Source: Streptococcus cuniculi (GTDB lineage Bacteria > Bacillota > Bacilli > Lactobacillales > Streptococcaceae). From it: DNA of 64,000 bases. How positions within the stretch are numbered: position 1 is the stretch's first letter; every line of letters begins with the position of its first letter. The stretch covers positions 62,001 to 126,000 of the forward strand of contig NZ_MSJM01000005.1 of the NCBI RefSeq assembly GCF_001921845.1, in the 5' to 3' direction. This document shows positions 7,837 to 14,959 of the stretch, piece by piece. Under the pieces are notes generated by a model. That model saw only the letters and a program-made list of their open reading frames with translations. It did no database searches and was not told where the DNA came from. The position numbers were made by a program, and so were the translations under genes.

Positions 7837-10020
7837 ATGGACCAATACGATGTAAGAGAAGATGAAGATTTAGTTGCAGAAGGCCGTCAGATGCGCCGCA
7901 GTCGGCGCAAGCCTACCGACCACGAAGCGAAACCCAAGAAGAAATCCCGCATTCCTGAGCCTATTCGCAAGTTTTGGAGAAGATATCAGTTAACCAAGAT
8001 TGCCTTGATTTTGATGGGGCTACTGGTTTTGACCGTAGGAGGGTATCTCTTTTTCCTTGCTAAGACCGCCAATGTTGGAGATTTACAGGCTGCCTTAAAA
8101 GCAACCACAGTCATCTATGACAAGGACGGCAATGAAGCAGGTGCCCTTTCTGGTCAAAAAGGGACCTATGTCGAGCTAGATGCGATTAGCCCCAATTTAC
8201 AGCAGGCTGTTATAGCTACGGAAGACCGCACCTTTTATAAAAATTCTGGGATCAACTACAAGCGGACCATTCTTGCAATCCTGACCTTGGGACGATCAGG
8301 CGGTGGCTCCACCATTACCCAGCAGTTAGCCAAAAATGCCTTTCTGACCCAAGACCAGACCATCAGCCGAAAGGCCAGAGAGTATTTCCTAGCCCTTGAA
8401 ATCAATAAAAAATACAGCAAGGAAGAGATTCTGACCATGTATCTCAACAATGCCTATTTTGGCAACGGTGTCTGGGGCGTTGAAGATGCCAGTCAGAAAT
8501 ACTTTGGGACATCAGCGAGTCAACTGACGGTTGAGCAGGCGGCGGTGATTGCAGGAATGCTCAAAGGTCCTGAAATCTACAATCCTTACTATTCCCTTGA
8601 ATATGCGACCAATCGAAGAAATACGGTGCTACAGGCCATGGTAGATGCAGGCTATCTAGATCAGGCGACCGCAGATGCGAATGCCCAGATTGATTTGGCT
8701 AGTCAGCTGAATGATACCTACGGAGGCAAGCAGAGCAATTACAGCTACCCGTCTTATTTTGACGCTGTTATGGCAGAAGCCATTGACCGATACGGTCTGA
8801 AAGAAAGTGATATTATCAATAACGGTTACCGTATTTACACGGAATTGGATCAAAATTCGCAAGCCAGCATGCAGCTGATTTATGATAACGAATCGCTTTT
8901 TCCAGCCTCGAACTATGACGGCTCCTATGCTCAAGCTGCAAGTGTTGCGATGGATCCCAAAACAGGTGGTGTTCGTGCGCTTGTAGGGCGGGTCAATAGT
9001 TCGGAAAATCCAACCTTCCGCAGCTTTAACTTTGCGACCCAATCTCAGCGCAGTCCAGGTTCTGCCATTAAACCTTTGGTGGCCTATACGCCCGCCATTG
9101 CAGCAGGCTGGTCGATGAACAAGGAACTAGACAATCATACTGAAACCTACGGGACCTATACGCTCCATAACTTTGACTATTCAACTTCCGACACGGTTCC
9201 GATGTATCAAGCCTTAGCCGTGTCTTACAATCTACCTGCGGTCGCAACGGTCAATACTTTGGGGATTAATAAGGCCTTTGAATACGGCAAGAAATTCGGT
9301 CTCAATATGGACAAGGTCGATCCTGTATTGGGAGTGGCAATCGGAAGCGGTGTATCCACCAATCCCCTTGAAATGGCGCAAGCCTATTCAGCCTTTGCCA
9401 ATGCTGGAGTGATGAAAGATGGTCACCTGATTACACGGATTGAGACAGCAAGTGGAAAAGTTCTGGTCAAGCACAAGGAAGAAAGCAGCCGGGTCATGGA
9501 TCAGTCGGTAGCAGATAAGATGACCTCGATGATGCTGGGAACCTTCACCAATGGGACTGGGGTCAATGCCGATGTATATGGTTATACCCTTGCAGGAAAA
9601 ACAGGGACGACAGAAACCAGCTTTAATCCTAATTTGACCAATGATCAATGGATTATTGGCTATACGCCAGACTTGGTCATCAGCCAATGGGTCGGATTTG
9701 AAAAGACAGATGAGCAGCATTACATCGATGGCAATAATTCTTGGATGGCACCAAATGTCTTTCAAACGGTTGCTGCATCCATCTTACCAAATACAGCTGG
9801 AACAGACTTTACAGTGGAAAATGCCTATGTTCAAAATGGTATTGAGTCACCAGCTCAACCTGCACCAACCCCAAGTACAGGCAATTACCAAGACCAAATC
9901 AAAGATATCAAGGCTCGGGCTCAGAATTTGATTGACCAAACCAAGCAAGAAATTATCGATGCCAAACTTCCACAGCGGGCTAAAACCCTTTGGGATAAAT
10001 TCAAGAGTTGGTTTGAGTAG
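7837..10020 (+). CDS. pbp2A: Class A penicillin-binding protein 2A (bifunctional transglycosylase/transpeptidase)
   Basis: A 727-residue bifunctional cell-wall synthase. A basic cytoplasmic tail (1-50) and one transmembrane helix (53-75) precede the GT51 glycosyltransferase domain, with catalytic Glu129 in ATEDRTFYKN and the GGSTITQQLAKN and KKYSKEEILTMYLN motifs. The transpeptidase domain carries SAIK (Ser409-Lys412), SYN (463-465) and KTG (588-590), all intact. A low-complexity Pro-rich segment near 675-690 precedes the C terminus. The rpmG-secE-nusG neighbours match the pneumococcal pbp2A locus, which distinguishes it from pbp1A and pbp1B. It acts outside the membrane in peptidoglycan polymerisation and cross-linking. 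Confidence 0.95.
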   Translation: MDQYDVREDEDLVAEGRQMRRSRRKPTDHEAKPKKKSRIPEPIRKFWRRYQLTKIALILMGLLVLTVGGYLFFLAKTANVGDLQAALKATTVIYDKDGNEAGALSGQKGTYVELDAISPNLQQAVIATEDRTFYKNSGINYKRTILAILTLGRSGGGSTITQQLAKNAFLTQDQTISRKAREYFLALEINKKYSKEEILTMYLNNAYFGNGVWGVEDASQKYFGTSASQLTVEQAAVIAGMLKGPEIYNPYYSLEYATNRRNTVLQAMVDAGYLDQATADANAQIDLASQLNDTYGGKQSNYSYPSYFDAVMAEAIDRYGLKESDIINNGYRIYTELDQNSQASMQLIYDNESLFPASNYDGSYAQAASVAMDPKTGGVRALVGRVNSSENPTFRSFNFATQSQRSPGSAIKPLVAYTPAIAAGWSMNKELDNHTETYGTYTLHNFDYSTSDTVPMYQALAVSYNLPAVATVNTLGINKAFEYGKKFGLNMDKVDPVLGVAIGSGVSTNPLEMAQAYSAFANAGVMKDGHLITRIETASGKVLVKHKEESSRVMDQSVADKMTSMMLGTFTNGTGVNADVYGYTLAGKTGTTETSFNPNLTNDQWIIGYTPDLVISQWVGFEKTDEQHYIDGNNSWMAPNVFQTVAASILPNTAGTDFTVENAYVQNGIESPAQPAPTPSTGNYQDQIKDIKARAQNLIDQTKQEIIDAKLPQRAKTLWDKFKSWFE

Positions 10021-10068
10021 TTGCCAAATCTTAGAAAACATGATAAAATAGCAAAGATGGAGGGCTTT

Positions 10069-10221
10069 ATGGCACTGAAAAAAGCAAGCCTAGCGTGTGC
10101 AGTTTGTGGATCGCGAAACTATTCGATTAAACTTTCAAGCAATCCTAAGCCGACACGATTAGAAGTAAATAAATATTGTAAACACTGTGGACAGTACACC
10201 GTCCACAAAGAAACCAGATAG
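10069..10221 (+). CDS. rpmG: 50S ribosomal protein L33 (bL33, zinc-ribbon form)
   Basis: A 50-residue ribosomal protein beginning [18 protein letters not shown]. Two CxxC pairs (CAVC and CKHC) form the zinc ribbon of the C+ form. I use the ATG at 10069, preceded by GGAGGGC, because the family begins there; a longer in-frame extension into the pbp2A intergenic gap has no support. It is followed 9 bases later by secE. Confidence 0.93.
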   Translation: MALKKASLACAVCGSRNYSIKLSSNPKPTRLEVNKYCKHCGQYTVHKETR

Positions 10222-10230
10222 GAGTTTGTT

Positions 10231-10407
10231 GTGAAATTTTTAAGCGATACAATACAGATTTTAAAAGGAACAACCTGGCCAACCAAAAAGCAAAGCTGGA
10301 GAGATTTTGTGTCTGTCATTCAATACACAATCTTTTTCGTAGCAATTATTTATCTTTTTGACTTAATCTTGTCTAAAGGCATTATCAACCTTATCAATCT
10401 TTTCTAG
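10231..10407 (+). CDS. secE: Preprotein translocase subunit SecE
   Basis: A 58-residue single-span membrane protein of the SecYEG channel. The sequence MKFLSDTIQILKGTTWPT has the conserved W-P-T/S motif before the amphipathic helix, and a hydrophobic span (about 29-47, QYTIFFVAIIYLFDLIL) follows. It starts with GTG at 10231 behind a GGAG site. Position between rpmG and nusG is the usual one. Confidence 0.93.
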   Translation: MKFLSDTIQILKGTTWPTKKQSWRDFVSVIQYTIFFVAIIYLFDLILSKGIINLINLF

Positions 10408-10414
10408 AAAATAC

Positions 10415-10443
10415 TTGCAAGACGAAAATCGCCATGCTATAAT
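10415..10443 (+). promoter_or_regulatory. Promoter of nusG
   Basis: TTGCAA (10415-10420), a 17-base spacer and TATAAT (10438-10443) with an extended TG two bases upstream. It lies directly after the secE stop, so nusG has its own strong promoter in addition to read-through. Confidence 0.8.
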
Positions 10444-10454
10444 GAAGAAAAGGG

Positions 10455-10474
10455 AAAAGCCTTCGGGCTTTTTT
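10455..10474 (+). terminator. Terminator-like hairpin in the nusG leader
   Basis: AAAAGCC-TTCG-GGCTTTT with a T run to 10474. The tetraloop is the very stable UUCG type. It ends the secE transcript and also lies within the first 30 bases of the nusG transcript, 20 bases before the nusG ATG. Confidence 0.75.
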
Positions 10475-10494
10475 ATTATGAAAGGAAGAAAGCT

Positions 10495-11034
10495 ATGTTA
10501 GATAGTTTTGATAAAGGCTGGTTTGTCCTTCAAACTTATTCTGGATATGAGAACAAGGTCAAGGAAAACCTGTTGCAACGCGCCCATACCTACAATATGC
10601 TGGAAAATATCCTCCGCGTAGAAATCCCTACTCAGACCGTCCAAGTCGAGAAAAATGGCGAGGTCAAAGAAGTAGAAGAAAACCGCTTCCCGGGTTATGT
10701 CTTGGTCGAAATGGTCATGACGGACGAAGCATGGTTTGTTGTGCGGAATACCCCGAACGTTACAGGGTTTGTCGGTTCCCACGGAAACCGTTCAAAACCA
10801 ACACCGCTCTTGGAAGAAGAAATTCGTCAAATCTTGGTATCTATGGGACAAACCGTTCAAGAATTTGACATTGATGTCAAGGTCGGAGACACGGTGCGGA
10901 TTATCGACGGTGCCTTTACTGACTACACAGGTAAGATTACCGAAATTGATAACAACAAGGTCAAAATGGTCATCTCTATGTTTGGAAATGACACGATTGC
11001 TGAAGTGAACTTGAGCCAGATTGCAGAATTGTAG
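10495..11034 (+). CDS. nusG: Transcription termination/antitermination factor NusG
   Basis: A 179-residue NusG with the NGN domain (WFVLQTYSGYENKVKENL at the start, FPGYVLVEMVMTDEAW in the middle) and a C-terminal KOW domain (VGDTVRIIDGAFTDYTGKI). It binds RNA polymerase and couples transcription to pausing, Rho or translation. The ATG at 10495 follows GAAAGGAAGAAAG. A terminator follows at 11044. Confidence 0.96.
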   Translation: MLDSFDKGWFVLQTYSGYENKVKENLLQRAHTYNMLENILRVEIPTQTVQVEKNGEVKEVEENRFPGYVLVEMVMTDEAWFVVRNTPNVTGFVGSHGNRSKPTPLLEEEIRQILVSMGQTVQEFDIDVKVGDTVRIIDGAFTDYTGKITEIDNNKVKMVISMFGNDTIAEVNLSQIAEL

Positions 11035-11043
11035 TCTGGACTG

Positions 11044-11076
11044 AAAAGAGGGAATGCATTCTCTCTTTTGTTTTTA
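11044..11076 (+). terminator. Terminator of nusG
   Basis: AAAAGAGGGAAT and ATTCTCTCTTTT form a 12-bp stem with one mismatch around a two-base centre, followed by GTTTTT. Confidence 0.75.
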
Positions 11077-11106
11077 TATCGACTATTAGAAATATAAGGA
11101 AATAGG

Positions 11107-12111
11107 ATGCTGTTGTATATTTTAACTGCCGTCTTTGTACTGGCTTTTATCATTAGTTTTTTGCGTGATCCGCGCAATCTCCTCAATGCTTTTTTGTTCT
11201 TATTTGCGCTGGGCCTTCTGTATCTGTCAGCATTAGAGCTAGCATTTGCGCATTCGGATACGCTTTATATGCTCCTGCTCTTGATTTTTCTGTCGGTGCC
11301 CTTGGTGATTGTTCTAGTCGGTATCTTTCTTTTCATCAATGGCTTTATTATTTTGAAAAAAGAAGGAAAATCCCTTGGCAATAGCCTGTCGCTTCTATTG
11401 GGGCTAGGCCTTTTAGGCTATATGGGACTGGCATTTTTGGGAATCCAGCATGCAAAGCTCCTCGCGCTTGACTACCCTATTGTCTACTATGTCTTCGTCT
11501 ATATGAATTTTCTCTTTGTCCTCTTTGCGGTGGTTTTTGTCGCCTTTTTCCTCTATTCCATCTTGTACCACATACTGCCTAAGAAACGAGATTATGACTA
11601 CATTATCATCCATGGGGCGGGCTTGTTAAATGGGGAGACGGTGACACCGCTGCTTGCTAAACGGATTGACAAGGCGATTGCAGCCTTTGAAAAAGCAGCT
11701 AAACCTCATGTTACATTGATTCCAAGTGGCGGTCAAGGGCCTGATGAGAAGGTGTCAGAAGCCGCAGCCATTGCTAGATATCTCCGTGAGAAAGGTATTC
11801 CAGATGAGGCGGTTATTTTGGAGGATATGTCACGAACCACCTATGAAAATCTCCTCTTTTCCAAACAATTGACAGATAAAGGGGACAATCCTTACTACCT
11901 CTTTGTGACCAATGACTACCATGTTTTGCGGACGAGTTTCTATGCTAAAAAACTAAAGATGAGAGGGGCAGGATTGGGCTGTCAGACTGCTTCCTACTAC
12001 CTCCCAAGCGCCTTTATCCGTGAATATGTAGCCATCTTACAAAAACTTAAAAGGCCCTTACTCATCTTGTCGATCTTGTTCTTCTTGTTTATGATGCTGA
12101 GTTTTTTATAG
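11107..12111 (+). CDS. Membrane protein with YdcF/ElyC/SanA-type DUF218 domain
   Basis: A 334-residue protein. The N-terminal half has about four to five transmembrane segments (about 1-18, 28-48, 57-80, 95-112, 125-152). A DUF218 domain follows from YDYIIIHGAGLL (about 165) through SGGQGPDEKVSEAAAIARYL and EDMSRTTYENLLFSKQL, and a last transmembrane segment lies at about 313-333. DUF218 proteins such as SanA and ElyC are tied to envelope homeostasis, but the reaction is not established. The ATG at 11107 follows AAGGAAATAGG. Confidence 0.85.
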   Translation: MLLYILTAVFVLAFIISFLRDPRNLLNAFLFLFALGLLYLSALELAFAHSDTLYMLLLLIFLSVPLVIVLVGIFLFINGFIILKKEGKSLGNSLSLLLGLGLLGYMGLAFLGIQHAKLLALDYPIVYYVFVYMNFLFVLFAVVFVAFFLYSILYHILPKKRDYDYIIIHGAGLLNGETVTPLLAKRIDKAIAAFEKAAKPHVTLIPSGGQGPDEKVSEAAAIARYLREKGIPDEAVILEDMSRTTYENLLFSKQLTDKGDNPYYLFVTNDYHVLRTSFYAKKLKMRGAGLGCQTASYYLPSAFIREYVAILQKLKRPLLILSILFFLFMMLSFL

Positions 12112-12120
12112 GAAATAAAA

Positions 12121-12142
12121 AAATCGGTCTACAGACCGATTT
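12121..12142. terminator. Hairpin after the ydcF-like gene
   Basis: AAATCGGTCT and AGACCGATTT form a perfect 10-bp stem. The T tract is better read leftward (seven A residues precede it on the plus strand) than rightward (TTTC), so it is either a weak rightward or a bidirectional terminator. Confidence 0.6.
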
Positions 12143-12161
12143 CATCTGAAACAAAAGAGGG

Positions 12162-12167
12162 TATACT
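12162..12167 (+). promoter_or_regulatory. -10 box of small RNA B
   Basis: TATACT followed by ATAATCAATCC, the same as in small RNAs A and C. There is no CiaR repeat and only a poor -35 candidate (TTTCAT at 12140-12145). Confidence 0.5.
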
Positions 12168-12173
12168 ATAATC

Positions 12174-12230
12174 AATCCTAAATATTTTTCATAATCTCCT
12201 TAGAACACTAGCAAATCCGCTAGTGTTTTT
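12174..12230 (+). ncRNA. csRNA-like small RNA B
   Basis: Predicted RNA of about 57 bases. After the -10 box it carries AATCCTAAATATTTTTCAT, then AATCTCCT, then a terminator with stem AACACTAGC (12204-12212) and GCTAGTGTT (12219-12227) and a T run. The stretch CATAATCTCCT is complementary to AGGAGATTATG, a ribosome site plus start codon. Sequence and order match small RNAs A (4582) and C (12607). It contains no ORF of note. The 5' end is inferred from the -10 box. Confidence 0.7.
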
Positions 12231-12232
12231 GA

Positions 12233-12238
12233 TATACT
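12233..12238 (+). promoter_or_regulatory. Extended -10 box of the DUF4298 gene (predicted leaderless start)
   Basis: TGA-TATACT is followed by GATAGT and then ATG at 12245. There is no ribosome site. The upstream promoter region overlaps the terminator of small RNA B. Confidence 0.65.
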
Positions 12239-12244
12239 GATAGT

Positions 12245-12547
12245 ATGAACGATATCAAAAAAATTCAGGAAATGGAAGACATTTTACAGCAGGCAGAGCC
12301 TGTTTTGACAGCCTTAGAAAAATCTCTCGAAGAGTTTGAGGATTTCCTTCCGTCCTTGAAGCGCTTATTTGCGTATTATGAAAGTAGCGACTGGCTGCGC
12401 CATTACGAGATGGATGAGGCAGGGAAAATTCCGCAGAGTATCTCGCGAGGTGTCCTGTCCCAAGATGCTGTCTACAATCTCATGGTGCGTTATCATGAGC
12501 TAATGCAGACCATGAAAGAGTTAGGGAAAGCTGAAGAGAACAACTAA
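12245..12547 (+). CDS. DUF4298-family protein
   Basis: A 100-residue soluble, acidic and helical protein (MNDIKKIQEMEDILQQAEPV at the start, with SDWLRHYEMDEAGKIP in the middle and GVLSQDAVYNLMVRYHEL later). I recognise it as DUF4298, a small family common in streptococci without known function. It lies between small RNAs B and C, both on the same strand. The start has an extended -10 box six bases upstream and no Shine-Dalgarno sequence. Confidence 0.8.
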   Translation: MNDIKKIQEMEDILQQAEPVLTALEKSLEEFEDFLPSLKRLFAYYESSDWLRHYEMDEAGKIPQSISRGVLSQDAVYNLMVRYHELMQTMKELGKAEENN

Positions 12548-12594
12548 GTTAAAATATCCGACCTCAGACGGATGTATTTGTGATTTATTTCCTT

Positions 12595-12600
12595 TATACT
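12595..12600 (+). promoter_or_regulatory. -10 box of small RNA C
   Basis: TATACT followed by ATAGTCAATCC. As with B, no CiaR-type TTTAAG repeat is present upstream. Confidence 0.5.
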
Positions 12601-12606
12601 ATAGTC

Positions 12607-12658
12607 AATCCTAAAATTTTTCATAATCTCCTGCACCAGCCTTGTGCTGGTGTTTTTT
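12607..12658 (+). ncRNA. csRNA-like small RNA C
   Basis: Predicted RNA of about 52 bases, nearly the same as B up to the terminator: CAATCCTAAAATTTTTCAT, AATCTCCT, then stem CACCAGC (12634-12640) and GCTGGTG (12646-12652) followed by six T residues. The 5' parts of B and C are almost identical while the terminator arms are unrelated in sequence, which supports a conserved functional single-stranded part and a free-changing hairpin. Confidence 0.7.
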
Positions 12659-12720
12659 ATTTCTTTTTTTCGAATAGATAAGCAGGAGGATAAGTTTAAA
12701 AAACGATATAGTATATAACT

Positions 12721-12843
12721 ATGAAATGTTTAACATCAGACCTGCTTATCAGAATTGGTGTGCTCAACTTAGCTATAGCACATTTAAAAAAACTTGTCGG
12801 ACCAACGCAAAAAAATGTAGAGAGTGTTGTCGTCATTGATTGA
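12721..12843 (+). CDS. Possible 40-residue peptide, unknown
   Basis: An ORF starting MKCLTSDLLIRIGVLNLAIA in the 310-base gap between small RNA C and hicA. TATAGT/TATATA sequences precede it, but there is no clear ribosome site. It resembles nothing I know and may be a chance frame or a remnant. The rest of the gap (12660-12896) shows nothing else I can support. Confidence 0.2.
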   Translation: MKCLTSDLLIRIGVLNLAIAHLKKLVGPTQKNVESVVVID

Positions 12844-12896
12844 AGGCTTCGTTTTCAGTTATAACGGACTTTGATAGCAAAATGTTAAAAATATTC

Positions 12897-12944
12897 GTTT
12901 AAAACAAGTGTTTTGTCGACAATTGTTTAAAACAAGTGTATAAT
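12897..12944 (+). promoter_or_regulatory. hicAB promoter with duplicated operator
   Basis: GTTTAAAACAAGTGT occurs twice (12897-12911 and 12925-12939). The second copy contains the perfect palindrome TTGTTTAAAACAA (12923-12935). The copies flank a TCGACA -35 box (12916-12921); TATAAT (12939-12944) follows after 17 bases. HicB proteins repress their own operon, so these are the expected binding sites. Confidence 0.75.
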
Positions 12945-12971
12945 ATCATTAAAGATAAGGAAAGGAGATCA

Positions 12972-13157
12972 ATGACAGAGCGAGAGCTTAAGAAAATTGC
13001 TAGGAAGCAAGGTTTCAGTAAGACCAACTTTGGCAAGGGCTCACATGAAGTTTGGAAACATTCAGATGGACGGATTGTGACGATACCCAAACCAAAGGAA
13101 AAAGATTACAGACCTGGTACACTAAACAACATTCTTAAAATTTTGCATGGGGAGTGA
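12972..13157 (+). CDS. hicA: HicA toxin (mRNA interferase)
   Basis: A 61-residue HicA toxin: MTERELKKIARKQGFSKTNF at the start, then GKGSHEVWKHSDGR with the catalytic His25 of the double-stranded RNA-binding fold, and the usual IPKPKEKDYRPGTLNNIL ending. It cleaves mRNA independently of the ribosome when HicB is lost. The ATG at 12972 follows AAAGGAGAT. A longer frame starts upstream but lies in the promoter. hicB follows after 60 bases. Confidence 0.93.
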   Translation: MTERELKKIARKQGFSKTNFGKGSHEVWKHSDGRIVTIPKPKEKDYRPGTLNNILKILHGE

Positions 13158-13217
13158 GAAAATCCCCCCTTATCCCCTCAAGAGGGCTTACTCTGATTAT
13201 TGGTTTAATCTAACATT

Positions 13218-13622
13218 ATGAAATACACTTATTTAGCATTATTTGAAGCAGATAAAGAAAACGGTGGATATAGCATTTCTTTCCCTGATTTTCCTGGAGC
13301 ATTTAGTGAAGCTGATAGCTTGAACGAGGCCATTTTCAATGCTCGGGAAGTGCTTGAAATCTATACTATTATGTTCGAAGATGAAGGAAAAGAATTTCCT
13401 AAAGCATCATCATTCAAGGCTCTTGCCGGTAATTTAGCAAGTGACGAAGATGTGATTCAGGCTATTTCAGTTGATACCGAGCTTGTCCGTGAGCGTGAAC
13501 GCTCTAAGGTTGTCAATAAGACTGTTACACTACCAAGTTGGCTTGTGGAAGTCGGAAAAGAAAACAAGGTCAATTTTAGTCAGCTATTGCAAAAAGCAAT
13601 CCGTGAGGAATTGCAAGTTTAA
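13218..13622 (+). CDS. hicB: HicB antitoxin
   Basis: A 134-residue antitoxin. The partially degraded RNase H-like N-terminal domain (YLALFEADKENGGYSISFPD, then FPGAFSEADSLNEAIFNARE) binds and blocks HicA. The C-terminal part (about 100-134, NKTVTLPSWLVEVGKENKVN) is a ribbon-helix-helix-like DNA-binding segment for the operator upstream. The ribosome site is weak. A terminator follows. The hicA-then-hicB order is the common one. Confidence 0.93.
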   Translation: MKYTYLALFEADKENGGYSISFPDFPGAFSEADSLNEAIFNAREVLEIYTIMFEDEGKEFPKASSFKALAGNLASDEDVIQAISVDTELVRERERSKVVNKTVTLPSWLVEVGKENKVNFSQLLQKAIREELQV

Positions 13623-13627
13623 GATAG

Positions 13628-13652
13628 AGTGGTCAATGATGGCCACTTTTTT
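13628..13652 (+). terminator. Terminator of hicAB
   Basis: AGTGGTCA and TGGCCACT form an 8-bp stem with one G-T pair and an ATGA loop, followed by six T residues. Confidence 0.8.
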
Positions 13653-13732
13653 GTTGCGCGAAAAATAAAATCGTCCGAAAATCGTCCGAAATAATTTCTT
13701 TTTTTATCAGTATTTATCCGAATTGGAAATCA

Positions 13733-13757
13733 AAAAAGCCCGATTTTAAGGGCTTTT
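13733..13757 (-). terminator. Terminator of tRNA-Cys
   Basis: On the minus strand AAAAGCCC and GGGCTTTT flank an 8-base loop, followed by T residues (A run from 13732 on the plus strand). It lies about 35 bases beyond the tRNA. Confidence 0.75.
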
Positions 13758-13791
13758 CATTCGGTTAATTCCTGACAAATCAGGTACTAAA

Positions 13792-13862
13792 AGGCGGTAG
13801 ACGGATTTGAACCGACGATCAAGCTTTTGCAGAGCCGTGCCTTACCACTTGGCTATACCGCC
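13792..13862 (-). tRNA. tRNA-Cys (GCA)
   Basis: A 71-base tRNA on the minus strand. The acceptor arms GGCGGTA and TACCGCC pair fully, the D loop reads AGCCAAGTGGTAAGGC, the anticodon loop is CTGCAAA with GCA, and the T arm has GGTTCAAATCC. CCA is not encoded. The discriminator base is T (U). The anticodon stem has a weak outer pair but the short cysteine-type D arm and anticodon make the identity clear. Confidence 0.92.
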
Positions 13863-13954
13863 ATAACAAATAACATTCTACCGAAAAAAACTGGATTGGT
13901 CAAGTGGGAAATGTGCGAGAATTGCATTTATCCTTTTAAACCTCAACAAATCCC

Positions 13955-13983
13955 TTGCCAAATCGCGGGAAATTTGATAAGAT
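13955..13983 (+). promoter_or_regulatory. Promoter of rpsB-tsf
   Basis: TTGCCA (13955-13960), 17 bases, and TAAGAT (13978-13983) with TG at the extended -10 position. The start should be near 13990. Confidence 0.65.
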
Positions 13984-13989
13984 AAGAGA

Positions 13990-14101
13990 GTTGCAGTAGC
14001 AACAAATACTCATCTCAAATCCATTGTGGGCCTGTTGCCGAAAGGTTGGACTGCAAGTTGACGTTTGAGAGAGGAGAAAAAACAAAAAGGAGACATTACT
14101 C
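13990..14101 (+). promoter_or_regulatory. Structured 5' leader of rpsB
   Basis: About 110 bases of leader. It opens with a GTTGC-agta-GCAAC hairpin exactly at the predicted start. TCTCAAA (14013-14019) and TTTGAGA (14064-14070) enclose a 44-base internal region rich in G and T. A ribosome site AAGGAGA follows. A leader autoregulated by ribosomal protein S2 is a reasonable guess, but I cannot assign it to a known leader family. Confidence 0.5.
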
Positions 14102-14884
14102 ATGGCAGTAATTTCAATGAAACAACTTCTTGAGGCTGGTGTTCACTTTGGTCACCAAACTCGTCGCTGGAATCCTAAGATGGCGAAATACATCTTTACA
14201 GAACGTAACGGTATCCACGTTATCGACCTTCAACAAACTGTAAAATTGGCTGACCAAGCATACGACTTTATCCGTGATGCAGCAGCAAACGATGCAGTCA
14301 TCTTGTTCGTTGGTACGAAGAAACAAGCTGCAGAAGCAGTGAAAGACGAAGCGATCCGCGCTGGTCAATACTTCATCAACCACCGTTGGTTGGGTGGAAC
14401 TCTTACAAACTGGGGAACAATCCAAAAACGTATCGCTCGTTTGAAAGAAATCAACCGTATGGAAGAAGAAGGAACATTTGACGTTCTTCCTAAGAAAGAA
14501 GTCGCATTGTTGAACAAACAACGTGCTCGTCTTGAAAAATTCTTGGGCGGTATCGCAGATATGCCACGTATTCCAGACGTGATGTTCGTTGTTGACCCAC
14601 ATAAAGAGCAAATCGCTGTTAAAGAAGCGAAAAAATTGGGTATCCCAGTTGTTGCGATGGTTGACACAAACACAGATCCAGATGATATCGATGTCATCAT
14701 CCCAGCAAACGATGATGCTATCCGCGCTGTTAAATTGATCACTGCGAAAATGGCTGACGCAATTATCGAAGGCCGTCAAGGTGAAGATAGCGTTGAGTCA
14801 GTAGAAGCAGAATTGGCAGCTACTGAAGCAGAAGCAACATCAATCGAAGAAATCGTTGAAGTTGTAGAAGGCGACAACAACTAA
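14102..14884 (+). CDS. rpsB: 30S ribosomal protein S2 (uS2)
   Basis: A 260-residue S2 protein starting [20 protein letters not shown], with the signature [13 protein letters not shown] and [13 protein letters not shown], and an acidic C-terminal tail typical of streptococci. Codon choice is strongly biased, as expected for a highly expressed ribosomal gene. It is followed by a terminator and then tsf. Confidence 0.97.
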   Translation: MAVISMKQLLEAGVHFGHQTRRWNPKMAKYIFTERNGIHVIDLQQTVKLADQAYDFIRDAAANDAVILFVGTKKQAAEAVKDEAIRAGQYFINHRWLGGTLTNWGTIQKRIARLKEINRMEEEGTFDVLPKKEVALLNKQRARLEKFLGGIADMPRIPDVMFVVDPHKEQIAVKEAKKLGIPVVAMVDTNTDPDDIDVIIPANDDAIRAVKLITAKMADAIIEGRQGEDSVESVEAELAATEAEATSIEEIVEVVEGDNN

Positions 14885-14901
14885 TCACTCGAAAACATCC
14901 T

Positions 14902-14931
14902 AAGGGGCGGGGCTCAGCCCTCCCCTTTTTT
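14902..14931 (+). terminator. Terminator between rpsB and tsf
   Basis: AAGGGGCGGGGC and GCCCTCCCCTT form a GC-rich stem around TCA with one mismatch, followed by six T residues. No promoter is seen between it and tsf, so it probably acts as a partial terminator that lowers tsf expression relative to rpsB. Confidence 0.8.
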
Positions 14932-14959
14932 ACTTAAATATTAAAATAGGAGAAAAACT

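Noticed and set aside
14114-14779. Antisense ORF of 221 residues in rpsB, and similar antisense frames in recD2, clpC, gshAB and the glycosidase genes
   Set aside because: They are shadows of strongly biased codon use in the true genes; amino acid composition is unlike a protein and no ribosome sites exist.
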